Shown piece by piece: positions 6,954 to 16,756 of a stretch of 19,279 nt of DNA. Location of the stretch: assembly GCA_947490975.1 (NCBI GenBank), contig CANLHV010000010.1, positions 1 to 19,279 on the forward strand. Reading direction: 5' to 3'. The position numbers and the translations under genes are program-made. The number at the start of each line of letters is the position of its first letter. The stretch's first letter is position 1. The DNA is from Acidimicrobiaceae bacterium. GTDB taxonomy: Bacteria; Actinomycetota; Acidimicrobiia; Acidimicrobiales; Ilumatobacteraceae. A model generated the notes under the pieces. The model was not told the DNA's origin, did not search any database, and worked only from the letters and a program-made list of their open reading frames with translations.

Positions 6954-8052
6954 TCGGTGCTCCTCTTAACGCGACAAGGCCTGGCAAGTCACCAAGCTCA
7001 AGAAACTCTAATGATGCTCCGCCACCAGTCGAGACATGGTCCACTTCGCTTTCTAACTTGAACTGCGCTAGAGCTGCTGCCGAGTCTCCACCGCCGACAA
7101 CTGTAAAGGCTTTCGTGTCGGCCATTGCTTGTGCGACAGTTCGTGTACCAGATGCAAATCGATCATCTTCAAACATTCCCATCGGTCCGTTCCAAAAAAC
7201 ACTTCTTGCGCCCATGATTATGTCGGCGAAGGCCGCCGCACTGCCAGGACCGATATCCAGACCTTTTGCTCCATCTGGCAAACGGACTCCGAAAGTTGCA
7301 AACTCACCGCGACTATCGAGACCGACAATATCTTCGGGCAAATGGATCGGCACATCTCTTGCCATCAATTTTTTACACGCGTCAATTTGATCTCGCTCGC
7401 AGAGTGAGTCACCAATTGGCAAGTTTTTCGCTGCAAGAAACGTGAAGCACATTCCACCGCCGATCACGAGTTCATCAACGACGTTCATCAGCGCCTCGAT
7501 AACGCCAAGTTTGTCACTGATCTTTGCTCCACCTAGAACTGCGACAAACGGGCGCTTCGGATTCGTCCGCATTTGAGATAAAACGTCGAGCTCGCGTTGC
7601 AACAATCGACCTGCCGCAGACGGAAGCGACTTTGGTGGCCCGACAATCGATGCATGTGCCCGATGAGCCGCACCAAATGCATCGTTCACATAAACATCTA
7701 TGCCCTGAATTAGCTTCTCAACAAATTTCGGGTCATTCGACTCTTCTCCCTCATCGAAGCGCAAGTTTTCAAGAAGTTTTACATCTGGCGCCAACTCATT
7801 GAGCCTCTTACGTATTGGGTCTAACGAATACTTCGCGACTGGCGATCCTTTTGGACGACCCAAATGCGTAGCGCAAACGACTTTTGCTCCGTTACTGGTT
7901 AACCAATTAAGAGTCTCGAGTGAACTTCGTATTCGAAAGTCGTCAACGATTTGTCGGTTATCGTCCGGCCCCGACATCGGCACATTGAAATCGGTGCGAA
8001 CGAGCACAGTTTTGCCTTGCAAATCGCCAAGATCCTCTAAATGCGCAATCAT
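6943..8052 (-). CDS. pgk: Phosphoglycerate kinase (compact form)
   Basis: Transfers phosphate between 1,3-bisphosphoglycerate and ADP, making ATP. Recognisable blocks: VRTDFNVPM (18-26), THLGRPKG (62-69), LLENLRFDEGEESNDP (93-108), YVNDAFGAAHRAHAS (121-135), VLGGAKISDKLGVI (172-185), the hinge GPMGMFE (289-295), and nucleotide-binding VVGGGDSAAA (318-327) with STGGGASLEFLE (341-352). It is 369 residues against the usual 385-400. The missing length lies between YSLDPIRKRLNEL and VKLLENLRF, where most bacterial enzymes have about 25 more residues in the N-terminal domain. Active-site blocks are all present, so it should be active. ATG start immediately follows the gap stop (TAAATG). Confidence 0.97.
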   Translation of the reverse strand: MIAHLEDLGDLQGKTVLVRTDFNVPMSGPDDNRQIVDDFRIRSSLETLNWLTSNGAKVVCATHLGRPKGSPVAKYSLDPIRKRLNELAPDVKLLENLRFDEGEESNDPKFVEKLIQGIDVYVNDAFGAAHRAHASIVGPPKSLPSAAGRLLQRELDVLSQMRTNPKRPFVAVLGGAKISDKLGVIEALMNVVDELVIGGGMCFTFLAAKNLPIGDSLCERDQIDACKKLMARDVPIHLPEDIVGLDSRGEFATFGVRLPDGAKGLDIGPGSAAAFADIIMGARSVFWNGPMGMFEDDRFASGTRTVAQAMADTKAFTVVGGGDSAAALAQFKLESEVDHVSTGGGASLEFLELGDLPGLVALRGAPNVN

Positions 8053-9063
8053 TTAGCGACTAAGTGCTGCCCCAATAAATGATGTCATATCTACTAATCG
8101 GTTCGAATAACCCCACTCGTTGTCGTACCATCCCAAAACTTTTACGAGCGAGCCCATGCTCATCGTCAGATCTTTGTCGAAAACACAACTATGAGGATTC
8201 GTCACCACGTCGCTCGACACAATTGGGTCACTGCAATATTCGAGAATGCCTTTCAGCGAACCACTAGCAGCCGCTTTGTAGGCCGCGTTTATTTCGTCGA
8301 CTGTGGCAGGCTTTTTGAGATTGGCAACGAAATCGGTTATTGAACCCGTCGGCACAGGCACGCGCAACGAAGTGCCATCAAGTTTGCCTTTCATCGATTG
8401 CATCACCAAGCTCGTCGCTCGCGCAGCGCCCGTACTGGTCGGAATGATATTTATTGCGGCCGCTCTTGCTCGACGCAAATCGCTATGAGGGCCATCGACG
8501 ATCGATTGATCTCCTGTATATGCGTGAATGGTTGTCATAAGTCCGTTTTCAACACCAAATGCATCATCCAATACTTTTACTAATGGCACAAAGCAGTTGG
8601 TCGTACAACTCGCATTAGATACGACTTTGTGCTTTTTCGCATCAAAATCGTTGTGATTGACCCCGTAAACGAAAGTCGCATCTGCATTGGTCGCGGGTGC
8701 AGAAACAACCACGCATTTTGCGCCTGCCTCTAAGTGGGCAGCGGCTTTGTCGCGATCAGTGAAAAAGCCAGTCGACTCAATCACGACGTCGACTCCAAGT
8801 GATCCCCAGCCCAACTCTTTTGGATCACGCTTCGACAGCACTTTCAGGAGTTTTGAATCAATACTGATTCCTTCGTCCGTAGCTTCGATTTTGTTCGGCA
8901 ATACACCGAGCACCGAGTCGTACTTCAACAGATGGGCCATCGTTTTGACGGCACCCAAATCATTGACGGCAACTATTTCAATGTCAGCACCTGACTGCTT
9001 TACTGCTCGATAAAAATTGCGTCCAATGCGACCGAAACCATTAATACCCACACGTGTTGTCAT
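8053..9063 (-). CDS. gap: Glyceraldehyde-3-phosphate dehydrogenase, type I
   Basis: Oxidises glyceraldehyde 3-phosphate to 1,3-bisphosphoglycerate. 336 residues with Rossmann motif GINGFGRIGRNFYRA (6-20), NDL at 34-36 whose Asp35 favours NAD over NADP, catalytic Cys153 in SNASCTTNC (149-157), general base His180 in TTIHAYTGDQ, the IIPTSTGAARA loop (206-216) and a WYDNEWGYSNR block (312-322). All catalytic residues are present. Start is ATG, 26 bp after the rapZ stop, with only a weak Shine-Dalgarno. It heads gap-pgk-tpiA. In most Gram-positive bacteria yvcK and whiA would separate it from rapZ. Confidence 0.98.
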   Translation of the reverse strand: MTTRVGINGFGRIGRNFYRAVKQSGADIEIVAVNDLGAVKTMAHLLKYDSVLGVLPNKIEATDEGISIDSKLLKVLSKRDPKELGWGSLGVDVVIESTGFFTDRDKAAAHLEAGAKCVVVSAPATNADATFVYGVNHNDFDAKKHKVVSNASCTTNCFVPLVKVLDDAFGVENGLMTTIHAYTGDQSIVDGPHSDLRRARAAAINIIPTSTGAARATSLVMQSMKGKLDGTSLRVPVPTGSITDFVANLKKPATVDEINAAYKAAASGSLKGILEYCSDPIVSSDVVTNPHSCVFDKDLTMSMGSLVKVLGWYDNEWGYSNRLVDMTSFIGAALSR

Positions 9064-9089
9064 GCTCGAATCTTAGTCAGATCGACGTT

Positions 9090-9941
9090 TTAACGAGAAA
9101 TATCGCGATGCGTCACTCGCGGATTCTGGCCGCATTGGATCAGCCAAACTTTCAGTTGCTCCGCAATGGCAACCGATCGATGACGACCGCCCGTGCACCC
9201 GATAGCAACCGTCAAATAACTCTTGCCTTCCGCCTGGTAGGCCGGCAACAAAAGAGACAACATTTGCGTAAGTTGGTCGAGAAATTTCTTCGAAAGATCT
9301 TGAGTCATCACATAGGTGCGAACCGGTTCATCAAGCCCTGAAAGAGGTCGAAGATTCTCGTCCCAATGAGGATTTGGCAGAAATCTCACATCAAAAACCA
9401 AGTCAACGTCGAGTGGCAAGCCGTGCTTGTAACCAAATGAAACAACAGACACTTGCATCGCATCGAGTACACCGTCTTGAGTAAACAAATCAGATAACTG
9501 TGACTTCAACTGATGGATAGTAAGACTTGTTGTATCAATAACAAGATCAGCTTCGGCCTTGACTGGCTCAAGCATCGAGCGCTCTTTGGCGATTGCATCT
9601 TCGACACCCGAATTTCCTTCAGCAAGTGGGTGCTTTCGTCTCGTTGCACCGTAACGCTTGATCAATTCATTATTCGTCGCGTCCAAAAACAGCATGCGAA
9701 CTCGATGACCAGATTTTCGTAACCGCTTTAGTACATCAATTACACCAACCTGCGCAGTCGGCGTACCGACAACAAGAGCCAATTTAGATAGTGACTCGCC
9801 GACGGCGGCAATCTCAACAACTTTGTCAATCAATTCGGTTGGCATATTGTCGACAACAAACCAACCCAAATCTTCTAAATCATCTGCGGCCTGAGATCGT
9901 CCTGCTCCAGAGAGACCCGCAATTAACAGAATGTCAGCCAC
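9090..9941 (-). CDS. rapZ: RapZ/YvcJ family nucleotide-binding protein
   Basis: A P-loop NTP-binding protein of the RapZ (YvcJ) family, 283 residues, the family's full length. The P-loop GLSGAGRS (9-16) has Arg where the usual Walker A Lys stands, a substitution I associate with actinobacterial members. DNMPTELIDK (31-40) follows. The C-terminal domain has SFGYKHGLPLDVDLVFDVRF (168-187), NPHW and GCTGGRHRSV (248-257). In E. coli RapZ controls glmS through small RNAs that are not known in actinobacteria, so the function here is undefined; links to cell-envelope metabolism are plausible. GTG start, 15 bp after the uvrC stop. The usual downstream neighbours yvcK and whiA are missing. Confidence 0.95.
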   Translation of the reverse strand: MADILLIAGLSGAGRSQAADDLEDLGWFVVDNMPTELIDKVVEIAAVGESLSKLALVVGTPTAQVGVIDVLKRLRKSGHRVRMLFLDATNNELIKRYGATRRKHPLAEGNSGVEDAIAKERSMLEPVKAEADLVIDTTSLTIHQLKSQLSDLFTQDGVLDAMQVSVVSFGYKHGLPLDVDLVFDVRFLPNPHWDENLRPLSGLDEPVRTYVMTQDLSKKFLDQLTQMLSLLLPAYQAEGKSYLTVAIGCTGGRHRSVAIAEQLKVWLIQCGQNPRVTHRDISR

Positions 9942-9956
9942 TGCTATTCAGGTTAT

Positions 9957-11834
9957 CTAGGGCTGGATGTTCGGTGCTGAATGAAATTGCGCATACACCG
10001 CATCAGCGGTGCTCTTTGGCAACCATTTCAACTCGGACAACTGTTCGCGGGAGGCATTCTTGACCTGCTTAACTCCACCAAAAGCCGCAACAAGTTTTTT
10101 CATCCTCGCAGGACCTAGTCCGGCAATGCCATCAAGTTCGCTCTTAGTCATGCGCTTACCCCGCAACTCACGGTGAAAGCGGTTGGCAAATCTATGGGCC
10201 TCATCACGAATGACCTGCAACATGAATAGGGCGTCACTTCCCCGTGGTACTTCGACCGGTTCACTTCTGCCAGGTATAAACACTTCTTCAAGTTTTTTAG
10301 CCAACGAGGCAACAGGTATCTCGTGCTCGAGACCGAGCTCACGAACGACCTGCTCTGCCACACTCAGTTGACCTTTGCCACCATCAACCACTAAAAGTTG
10401 CGGAGCATAAGAGAATTTGCCTGGTCGGTCTCCGCGCTCACTTATTGGTTGATCACGCTCCTTTATATATGCGGTGAGACGCCGGGTCAGTACCTCGCGC
10501 ATTGCCGCATAGTCATCGTTGCCTTGTCCGCTTTTGATTTTGAATCTTCGATAGTCGCGTTTGAGAGGCAAGCCATCTTCGAGCACAACCATTGAGCCGA
10601 CATAATCAGTGCCTTGAAGGTGCGCCATGTCGTAGCACTCGATACGAAGCGGCGCCTCTGGCAAACCGAGCAAGTCTTGCAATTCACTCAATGCACGCGA
10701 TCGCGCAGTGTGGTCAGCCGCGCGACGAAGACGATGGCGATTTAACTCTTGCTTAGCGTTCTGTGTTACTAACTCATGCAATTCACGTTTGTCACCACGA
10801 AGAGGTACTCGAATCTCAACTTTGGTGCTTCGAGTTTGAGTCAACCATTGTTCAAGAAGTTCTTTACGCTCCGGTTCAAACGGCAAGACAACAATTTTTG
10901 GAAGACCCAAAATCGGAGCGTCGTCGTAGAGTCGTTCAACAACTAGAGCAGCCAGCCCAGAACTTGTCACGTCTTCAACTTTGTCGACAATGAAACCTTT
11001 ACGTCCAACGACCCGGCCTTTTCTGACGTAGAAAATTTGTACCGCAGCCTCGAATTCGTCTTCGGCGATTCCGATTATGTCGAGATCTTCGTCGCGTTCT
11101 CCGACCATCTGCTGGCGTTCAAGAGCGAGTTTGATCGCCTCAAGTTGATCGCGATACTTCGCTGCACGCTCGAAATCTTGCAGCCGCGAGCTATCGGACA
11201 TTTGTTTTTCGAGTCGCGCAACGACCGAATCACTTTCACCGTCCATTACTTGAAGAAAATCACTGACCAAATTGCCATAAGACTCTGGCGTAACCGATCC
11301 GACGCATGGGCCTGAACATTTCTCGATATGAAACAGCAAACACGGCCTTCCAAGTCGCTCGTGTTGTTTGAATGTTGCTGCAGAGCAAGTTCGAATGGGA
11401 AATGTCTTCAATAGCAAGTCAAGGGTTTCGTGAATCGCCCACGGGTGCGGATATGGACCAAAATATCTCGTGCCTTTGCGCTTGCGACCTCGCATCACCA
11501 TTGCTCGCGGCCACTGCTCATCTATCGTTACGGCCAAAAATGGATAACTTTTGTCGTCTCTCAACCGGATATTGAATCGTGGCGAATATCGATTGATCAA
11601 ACTATGTTCAAGAATCAGTGCTTCAACTTCATTACGTACTTCTATCCATTCGACACTTTGCGCCGACTCCACCATGTTGCTTGTACGAGGATGCAAACTT
11701 TCAACCTTGGCAAAGTAGCTGTTAATTCGCGCACGTAAATTGTTGGCCTTACCGACGTAAATAACCCGCCCTGCTCCGTCCTTGAATTGATACGAACCTG
11801 GTGTTTCAGGTATCACACCCGTTGGGCGTTGCAT
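9957..11834 (-). CDS. uvrC: Excinuclease ABC subunit C
   Basis: The dual-incision nuclease of nucleotide excision repair, recruited by UvrB to damaged DNA. 625 residues with every expected part: N-terminal GIY-YIG nuclease (about 10-90; GSYQFKD, VIYVGKANNLRARI), a four-Cys cluster (150, 165, 173, 177) matching the Fe-S site reported for UvrC, a UVR motif that binds UvrB (about 205-240), the RNase H-like 5' nuclease (IECYDMAHLQGTD with Asp402, VVDGGKGQ with Asp484, RDEAHRFA with His547), and a C-terminal helix-hairpin-helix pair (about 565-618; GIAGLGPARMKKL). ATG start, 9 bp after the uvrA stop. Confidence 0.98.
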   Translation of the reverse strand: MQRPTGVIPETPGSYQFKDGAGRVIYVGKANNLRARINSYFAKVESLHPRTSNMVESAQSVEWIEVRNEVEALILEHSLINRYSPRFNIRLRDDKSYPFLAVTIDEQWPRAMVMRGRKRKGTRYFGPYPHPWAIHETLDLLLKTFPIRTCSAATFKQHERLGRPCLLFHIEKCSGPCVGSVTPESYGNLVSDFLQVMDGESDSVVARLEKQMSDSSRLQDFERAAKYRDQLEAIKLALERQQMVGERDEDLDIIGIAEDEFEAAVQIFYVRKGRVVGRKGFIVDKVEDVTSSGLAALVVERLYDDAPILGLPKIVVLPFEPERKELLEQWLTQTRSTKVEIRVPLRGDKRELHELVTQNAKQELNRHRLRRAADHTARSRALSELQDLLGLPEAPLRIECYDMAHLQGTDYVGSMVVLEDGLPLKRDYRRFKIKSGQGNDDYAAMREVLTRRLTAYIKERDQPISERGDRPGKFSYAPQLLVVDGGKGQLSVAEQVVRELGLEHEIPVASLAKKLEEVFIPGRSEPVEVPRGSDALFMLQVIRDEAHRFANRFHRELRGKRMTKSELDGIAGLGPARMKKLVAAFGGVKQVKNASREQLSELKWLPKSTADAVYAQFHSAPNIQP

Positions 11835-11843
11835 AATCGCGAA

Positions 11844-14711
11844 CTATTTCTTTGCGGTCTTTTTTGTCTTCACGGTCTTTGAGTCACTCAAGATTGGTGC
11901 AAGGTATCTGCCAGTATGCGAACCTTTTACTTTCGCGACCTCTTCAGGCGACCCTTCGGCGACGACCAAGCCTCCACCACTGCCACCTTCTGGGCCGAGA
12001 TCTATCACCCAGTCAGCCGATTTGATTACGTCCAAGTTATGTTCAATCACCAAAACCGTATTGCCCGAATCAACCAATCTGGCCAAGACGATCAATAACC
12101 GACGCACATCTTCAAAATGCAAGCCTGTCGTCGGCTCATCAAGCAGATAGATCGTGCGACCTGTGCTTCGTTTCGAGAGCTCACTTGCAAGTTTCACGCG
12201 CTGTGCCTCACCACCCGAAAGAGTTGGCGCCGATTGGCCAAGGCGAACATACGCCAAGCCGACGTCCACAAAAGTTTGCATGTGCCTTGCTATACGCGGT
12301 TGATTAGCGAAATATTCAACAGCGTCGCCGATCGGCATATCTAAGATCTCGGCGATATTCTTTCCTTTGAAGGTGATATCAAGAGTGTCTCGGTTATATC
12401 GAGCGCCTTTGCAAACTTCACAGGGCACATAAACGTCGGGTAAAAAGTGCATTTCAATTTTGATTGTTCCGTCACCAGAACATGCTTCGCAGCGACCGCC
12501 CGGCACATTAAAACTAAAACGACCTGGCTGATATCCGCGTACCTTTGCTTCCGGCGTCGACGCAAAAAGTTTTCGAATGTCGTCGAAGACACCCGTATAA
12601 GTTGCCGGGTTCGAACGTGGCGTGCGACCAATCGGTGATTGATCCATATCGATGACTTTGTCGAGGTGCATGACACCGTCGACGCCCGTATGTCTGCCAG
12701 GTGCATCTTTTGATTTGTAGATTTTTTGCATCAATGACGGTAACAGAATGTCGCGAATTAGTGTGCTCTTGCCGCTTCCTGAAACGCCGGTTACGGCAAC
12801 AAAACAACCAAGCGGTATTTTTACATTCAAGTTTTTTAGATTGTGCTCGCGGGCTCCACGAATGGTCAAGAAATCTTTGCCAGGTTTGCGGCGCATTGCG
12901 GGCACATCAACGCTTCGTTCACCCGATAGATATTGTCCAGTGATCGAATTTTTGACTTTAAGCACTCCTTTAACCGGACCGCTATAGACAACTTGTCCTC
13001 CGTGCTCGCCAGCCCCAGGACCGATGTCAACCAACCAATCACTTGATCTGATCGTGTCTTCGTCGTGCTCTACGACGATGACAGTATTGCCAAGATCACG
13101 CAATCGTTGCAATGTTTCGATCAACCGATGATTGTCACGCTGATGCAGTCCGATGCTTGGTTCGTCTAATACATAGAGCGTGCCAACGAGGCCCGACCCG
13201 ATTTGACTGGCCAATCGAATTCGCTGGGCTTCTCCACCAGCGAGAGTGCCTGCGGCTCGAGAAAGTGTCAGATAATCAAGTCCGACATCTAGCAAGAAGC
13301 CCAGCCGCGCATTAATTTCTTTTGTAATTCTTTCAGCAATCATCGAATCGCGATCAGAAAGTTCAAGCTCTGCGAGAAACTTTGCCGAATCACCAATCGA
13401 CAAATCGCAAACTTCGGAGATGTGCTTACCTTCAACTAAAACAGCTAATGATTCGGGCTTTAGACGAGATCCTTTGCACGATGGGCATGGCACTTCTCGC
13501 ATGTAGCTCTCGAATTGTTCACGAGCATTATCACTTTCTGCACTTTCATGCCGGCGCTTGATCCAAGGTATTACACCTTCATATGAGGTGCTGTACTCGC
13601 GAGTGCGACCATAGCGATTGCGATATTTCACCATCATGTTGTCGTCGACACCATTCATCACGATCTTCTGCACTTTTGGCGAAAGCTTGGACCACTTTTT
13701 GTCAAGGTCTATATCAAATCTGTCTGCTACAGCTTCAAGCATTCGTGTGAAATATTGCGTGTGCGCAGACCGCCATGGCGCAATCGCTCCATCGTTGATA
13801 CTTAAATTTGGGTCAGGCACCACGAGTTCGACATCAACTTCGTACTTTGTGCCCAAACCAAGACAGTTCGCGCACGCGCCAAACGGTGAATTGAATGAGA
13901 AATTTCTCGGCGCGAGTTCTTCGTAACTGTCGCCGCACTTTGGGCAAGCCAAATGCTGACTGAAAGTAATTGGCTCGCCACCGTCAACTATCTCAATTTC
14001 AGCGACACCATTTGCCAAGCGAAGTGCAGTTTCGAGTGAATCAGTCAAACGTCGCATTATGCCATCGCGACGAACCAAGCGATCAACAACAATGTCAATT
14101 TGATGCTGCTCATACTTTGCAAGTCGTGTCGGCTTTTTTAAGAACTCACTAATTTCAACTGCTTCGCCGTCAACTCGAGCACGAGAAAAACCTTGCGATG
14201 CCAACTCTTGCAGCAAGGTGTCGTACTCGCCTTTACGTCCACGAACTACAGGTGCCAAAATTTGAAAACGAGTGCCCTCTTCAAATTTCATTATGCGATC
14301 TACGATTTGCTGTGGCGTTTGACGAGACAGCCGAGTCATGTCGCGTGAGCAGTGCTGCACACCGATGCGTGCATACAGCAGTCGCAAATAGTCATAAACC
14401 TCGGTGATCGTGCCAACCGTTGATCTGGGGTTCCGTGACGATGACTTTTGATCGATCGAAATCGCTGGCGACAAACCATCAATCAGGTCGACGTCTGGTT
14501 TGTCCATCTGCCCCAAGAACTGACGCGCGTAAGAACTAAGTGATTCGACATACCGCCGTTGACCTTCGGCATAGATCGTGTCAAACGCAAGGCTTGATTT
14601 ACCCGAACCCGAGAGCCCCGTCAACACAATCAATTTGTCGCGAGGCAACTCGACGCTGATGTTTTTTAAATTGTGCTCACGAGCACCACGGACAACTATC
14701 TGATTTGCCAT
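11844..14711 (-). CDS. uvrA: Excinuclease ABC subunit A
   Basis: The damage-sensing ATPase of nucleotide excision repair, which loads UvrB. Numbered from the ATG it has 955 residues with two ABC modules. Module I: Walker A GLSGSGKS (32-39), signature LAGGEAQR (490-497), Walker B VLDEP (514-518). Module II: GVSGSGKS (642-649), LSGGEAQR (831-838), LLDEP (856-860). Zinc site in module I: cysteines 256, 259, 280 and 283; in module II: 741, 744, 764 and 767. The C-terminus ends in a short Lys-rich tail (KTKKTAKK). The frame also allows GTG at 14714, one codon upstream; ATG 14711 is preferred, though neither has a clear Shine-Dalgarno. It follows uvrB by 20 bp and precedes uvrC by 9 bp. Confidence 0.98.
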   Translation of the reverse strand: MANQIVVRGAREHNLKNISVELPRDKLIVLTGLSGSGKSSLAFDTIYAEGQRRYVESLSSYARQFLGQMDKPDVDLIDGLSPAISIDQKSSSRNPRSTVGTITEVYDYLRLLYARIGVQHCSRDMTRLSRQTPQQIVDRIMKFEEGTRFQILAPVVRGRKGEYDTLLQELASQGFSRARVDGEAVEISEFLKKPTRLAKYEQHQIDIVVDRLVRRDGIMRRLTDSLETALRLANGVAEIEIVDGGEPITFSQHLACPKCGDSYEELAPRNFSFNSPFGACANCLGLGTKYEVDVELVVPDPNLSINDGAIAPWRSAHTQYFTRMLEAVADRFDIDLDKKWSKLSPKVQKIVMNGVDDNMMVKYRNRYGRTREYSTSYEGVIPWIKRRHESAESDNAREQFESYMREVPCPSCKGSRLKPESLAVLVEGKHISEVCDLSIGDSAKFLAELELSDRDSMIAERITKEINARLGFLLDVGLDYLTLSRAAGTLAGGEAQRIRLASQIGSGLVGTLYVLDEPSIGLHQRDNHRLIETLQRLRDLGNTVIVVEHDEDTIRSSDWLVDIGPGAGEHGGQVVYSGPVKGVLKVKNSITGQYLSGERSVDVPAMRRKPGKDFLTIRGAREHNLKNLNVKIPLGCFVAVTGVSGSGKSTLIRDILLPSLMQKIYKSKDAPGRHTGVDGVMHLDKVIDMDQSPIGRTPRSNPATYTGVFDDIRKLFASTPEAKVRGYQPGRFSFNVPGGRCEACSGDGTIKIEMHFLPDVYVPCEVCKGARYNRDTLDITFKGKNIAEILDMPIGDAVEYFANQPRIARHMQTFVDVGLAYVRLGQSAPTLSGGEAQRVKLASELSKRSTGRTIYLLDEPTTGLHFEDVRRLLIVLARLVDSGNTVLVIEHNLDVIKSADWVIDLGPEGGSGGGLVVAEGSPEEVAKVKGSHTGRYLAPILSDSKTVKTKKTAKK

Positions 14712-14731
14712 CACAGGCAGGCTACAAAGTG

Positions 14732-16756
14732 TTAGTGGGCATCTCGTAACTCACGCTTGAGTTCTTTAATTTCATCCCTGAGACGTGCGGCATACTCAAA
14801 TCGCAGTTCTTCGGCGGCCGAATTCATCTCTTCTTCAAGGGTCATAATTAGGCGTGCAAGTTCACTTTCAGGCAGCGCCCGAAGCTCTCGCACAACTTTG
14901 TCTCGTTCGTGATCTTTTCGCTTGCCCTTTCCGGGCATTGGTGCGGTGTTGCTCGGTCGAAGAACTGACAAGATATCGCCAATTGCCTTGCGCACTGTTT
15001 GCGGGTCAATACCATGTTTCAAGTTATAAGCGATCTGTAACTGTCGGCGCCGAGCAGTCTCAGAGATTGCATATTCCATTGCGGCGGTTCGATTGTCGGC
15101 GTACATAATGACCTGACCGTCAACATTTCGCGCCGCGCGGCCAATCATCTGAATCAGCGACGTCTGACTACGCAGAAAACCTTGCTTGTCAGCATCCAAG
15201 ATTGCAACCAGAGATACCTCGGGCAGGTCAAGGCCTTCACGCAACAAGTTGATGCCGACCAAAACGTCAAATTCACCCAATCGAAGCGACCGCAATATTT
15301 CAATGCGCTCGATGGTGTCAATATTTGAGTGCAGATACCTGACCCGCAGACCTTGCTCAATCAGATATTCAGAGAGGTCTTCTGACATTTTTTTGGTCAA
15401 TGTCGTAACTAAGGTTCGATCGCCTTGAGCAGTCTTGGTCTTGATCATCGCAATTAAGTCATCAATCTGACCCTTTGTTGGTCTGACGATAACTTCTGGG
15501 TCAATCAAACCCGTGGGACGAACTATTTGTTCAACTACCTGATCACTCAACTCGATTTCGAATTTCGCAGGAGTTGCCGAAAGAAAAATGCATTGATTTA
15601 GGCGCTCCATAGTCTCTTCAAATCGCAACGGTCTATTGTCCATCGCTGATGGGAGACGAAAGCCGTGTTCTACCAACGTTTGTTTTCGGCTTCTATCGCC
15701 AGCAAATTGCCCGTGAAGTTGTGGCACGGCGACATGGCTTTCGTCAATCACGAGCAAATAATCTTTTGGAAAATAATCGAGAAGAGTGAACGGTGGCTCT
15801 CCTGGCTGCCGACCATCAATATGCATCGAATAGTTTTCGATGCCATTGCAATAGCCGACTTCTTTCATCATTTCTAGGTCAAACATTGTTCGCATCCGAA
15901 TTCGCTGCGCCTCTAAGAGCTTGTTTTGCGACTCAAATATTTTCAGTTGAGCGGCAAGCTCAGTCTCGATCTTGAGCATGGCAACACGCATTCGCTCTTC
16001 GCCCGCAACATAATGCGTCGCAGGAAAGATCACTACCTCGCTCAAATCACGCAATGTTTCACCCGTAACTTGATCAACGACAGAAATTCTCTCGACTGTG
16101 TCTCCGAACATCTCAAAGCGTGTAACGGTTTCGTCGTATGCCGGATGCACCTCGATTGTGTCGCCTCGCACACGAAAATTGCCTCGACCAAGAGTCATGT
16201 CATTGCGGTCGTATTGAAGTTCTACAAGTCGTGCCAAAATACTTCTCTGGTCATAGTCAACTCCGGTGTGTAACTCGAGAAGATTGCCGCGGTATTCACC
16301 AGGATCACCCATGCCGTAGATGCAACTCACAGAAGCAACAACAATTGTGTCGCGACGCGTCAACAGCGCGGCAGTCGCCGAATGCCTCAGACGATCGATC
16401 TCATCGTTGATAGAAGAGTCTTTTTCAATAAAAGTATCGCTTGACGCAATGTAGGCCTCAGGTTGGTAGTAGTCGTAGTAACTCACGAAGTATTCGACTC
16501 GGTTGTTCGGAAAAAACTCTCGCATCTCTTGGGCTAACTGAGCAGCCAAAGATTTATTGGGCGCCAAGATTAGTGTCGGTCTCTGAACCTGCTCGATCGT
16601 CCAAGCGATCGTTGCCGACTTACCAGAACCAGTGATGCCAAGCAAAGTTTGAAAACGGTCACCACGACTCACCCCGGCGGCAAGTTTCGTAATCGCCTCT
16701 GGCTGGTCACCTGCTGGTTTAAAAGGAGACTCGACTACAAACTTGCGGTCGATCAT
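14732..16756 (-). CDS. uvrB: Excinuclease ABC subunit B
   Basis: The helicase-like damage-verification subunit of excision repair, which receives DNA from UvrA and recruits UvrC. 674 residues. Helicase motifs: Walker A GITGSGKS (40-47, Ser in the usual Thr position), DESH (338-341), LSATP (392-396), INLLREGLDLPE (502-513), QMIGRAARN (536-544). The damage-probing beta-hairpin is at 91-102 (SYYDYYQPEAY) and the following EKDSSINDEIDRLRHSAT is intact. A C-terminal UVR domain (about 633-668) binds UvrC. The ATG overlaps the coaE stop as ATGA, so uvrB is translationally coupled to coaE, a frequent actinobacterial neighbour. Confidence 0.98.
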   Translation of the reverse strand: MIDRKFVVESPFKPAGDQPEAITKLAAGVSRGDRFQTLLGITGSGKSATIAWTIEQVQRPTLILAPNKSLAAQLAQEMREFFPNNRVEYFVSYYDYYQPEAYIASSDTFIEKDSSINDEIDRLRHSATAALLTRRDTIVVASVSCIYGMGDPGEYRGNLLELHTGVDYDQRSILARLVELQYDRNDMTLGRGNFRVRGDTIEVHPAYDETVTRFEMFGDTVERISVVDQVTGETLRDLSEVVIFPATHYVAGEERMRVAMLKIETELAAQLKIFESQNKLLEAQRIRMRTMFDLEMMKEVGYCNGIENYSMHIDGRQPGEPPFTLLDYFPKDYLLVIDESHVAVPQLHGQFAGDRSRKQTLVEHGFRLPSAMDNRPLRFEETMERLNQCIFLSATPAKFEIELSDQVVEQIVRPTGLIDPEVIVRPTKGQIDDLIAMIKTKTAQGDRTLVTTLTKKMSEDLSEYLIEQGLRVRYLHSNIDTIERIEILRSLRLGEFDVLVGINLLREGLDLPEVSLVAILDADKQGFLRSQTSLIQMIGRAARNVDGQVIMYADNRTAAMEYAISETARRRQLQIAYNLKHGIDPQTVRKAIGDILSVLRPSNTAPMPGKGKRKDHERDKVVRELRALPESELARLIMTLEEEMNSAAEELRFEYAARLRDEIKELKRELRDAH

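Noticed and set aside
6947..7390. 147-codon plus-strand open frame inside pgk
   Set aside because: It lies wholly antisense to conserved Pgk sequence, with Pro/Ser/Ala-rich translation typical of a mirrored coding frame.
9114..9116. RapZ P-loop Arg as an inactivating change
   Set aside because: Actinobacterial family members commonly have GxSGAGRS, so it is likely normal for the lineage.
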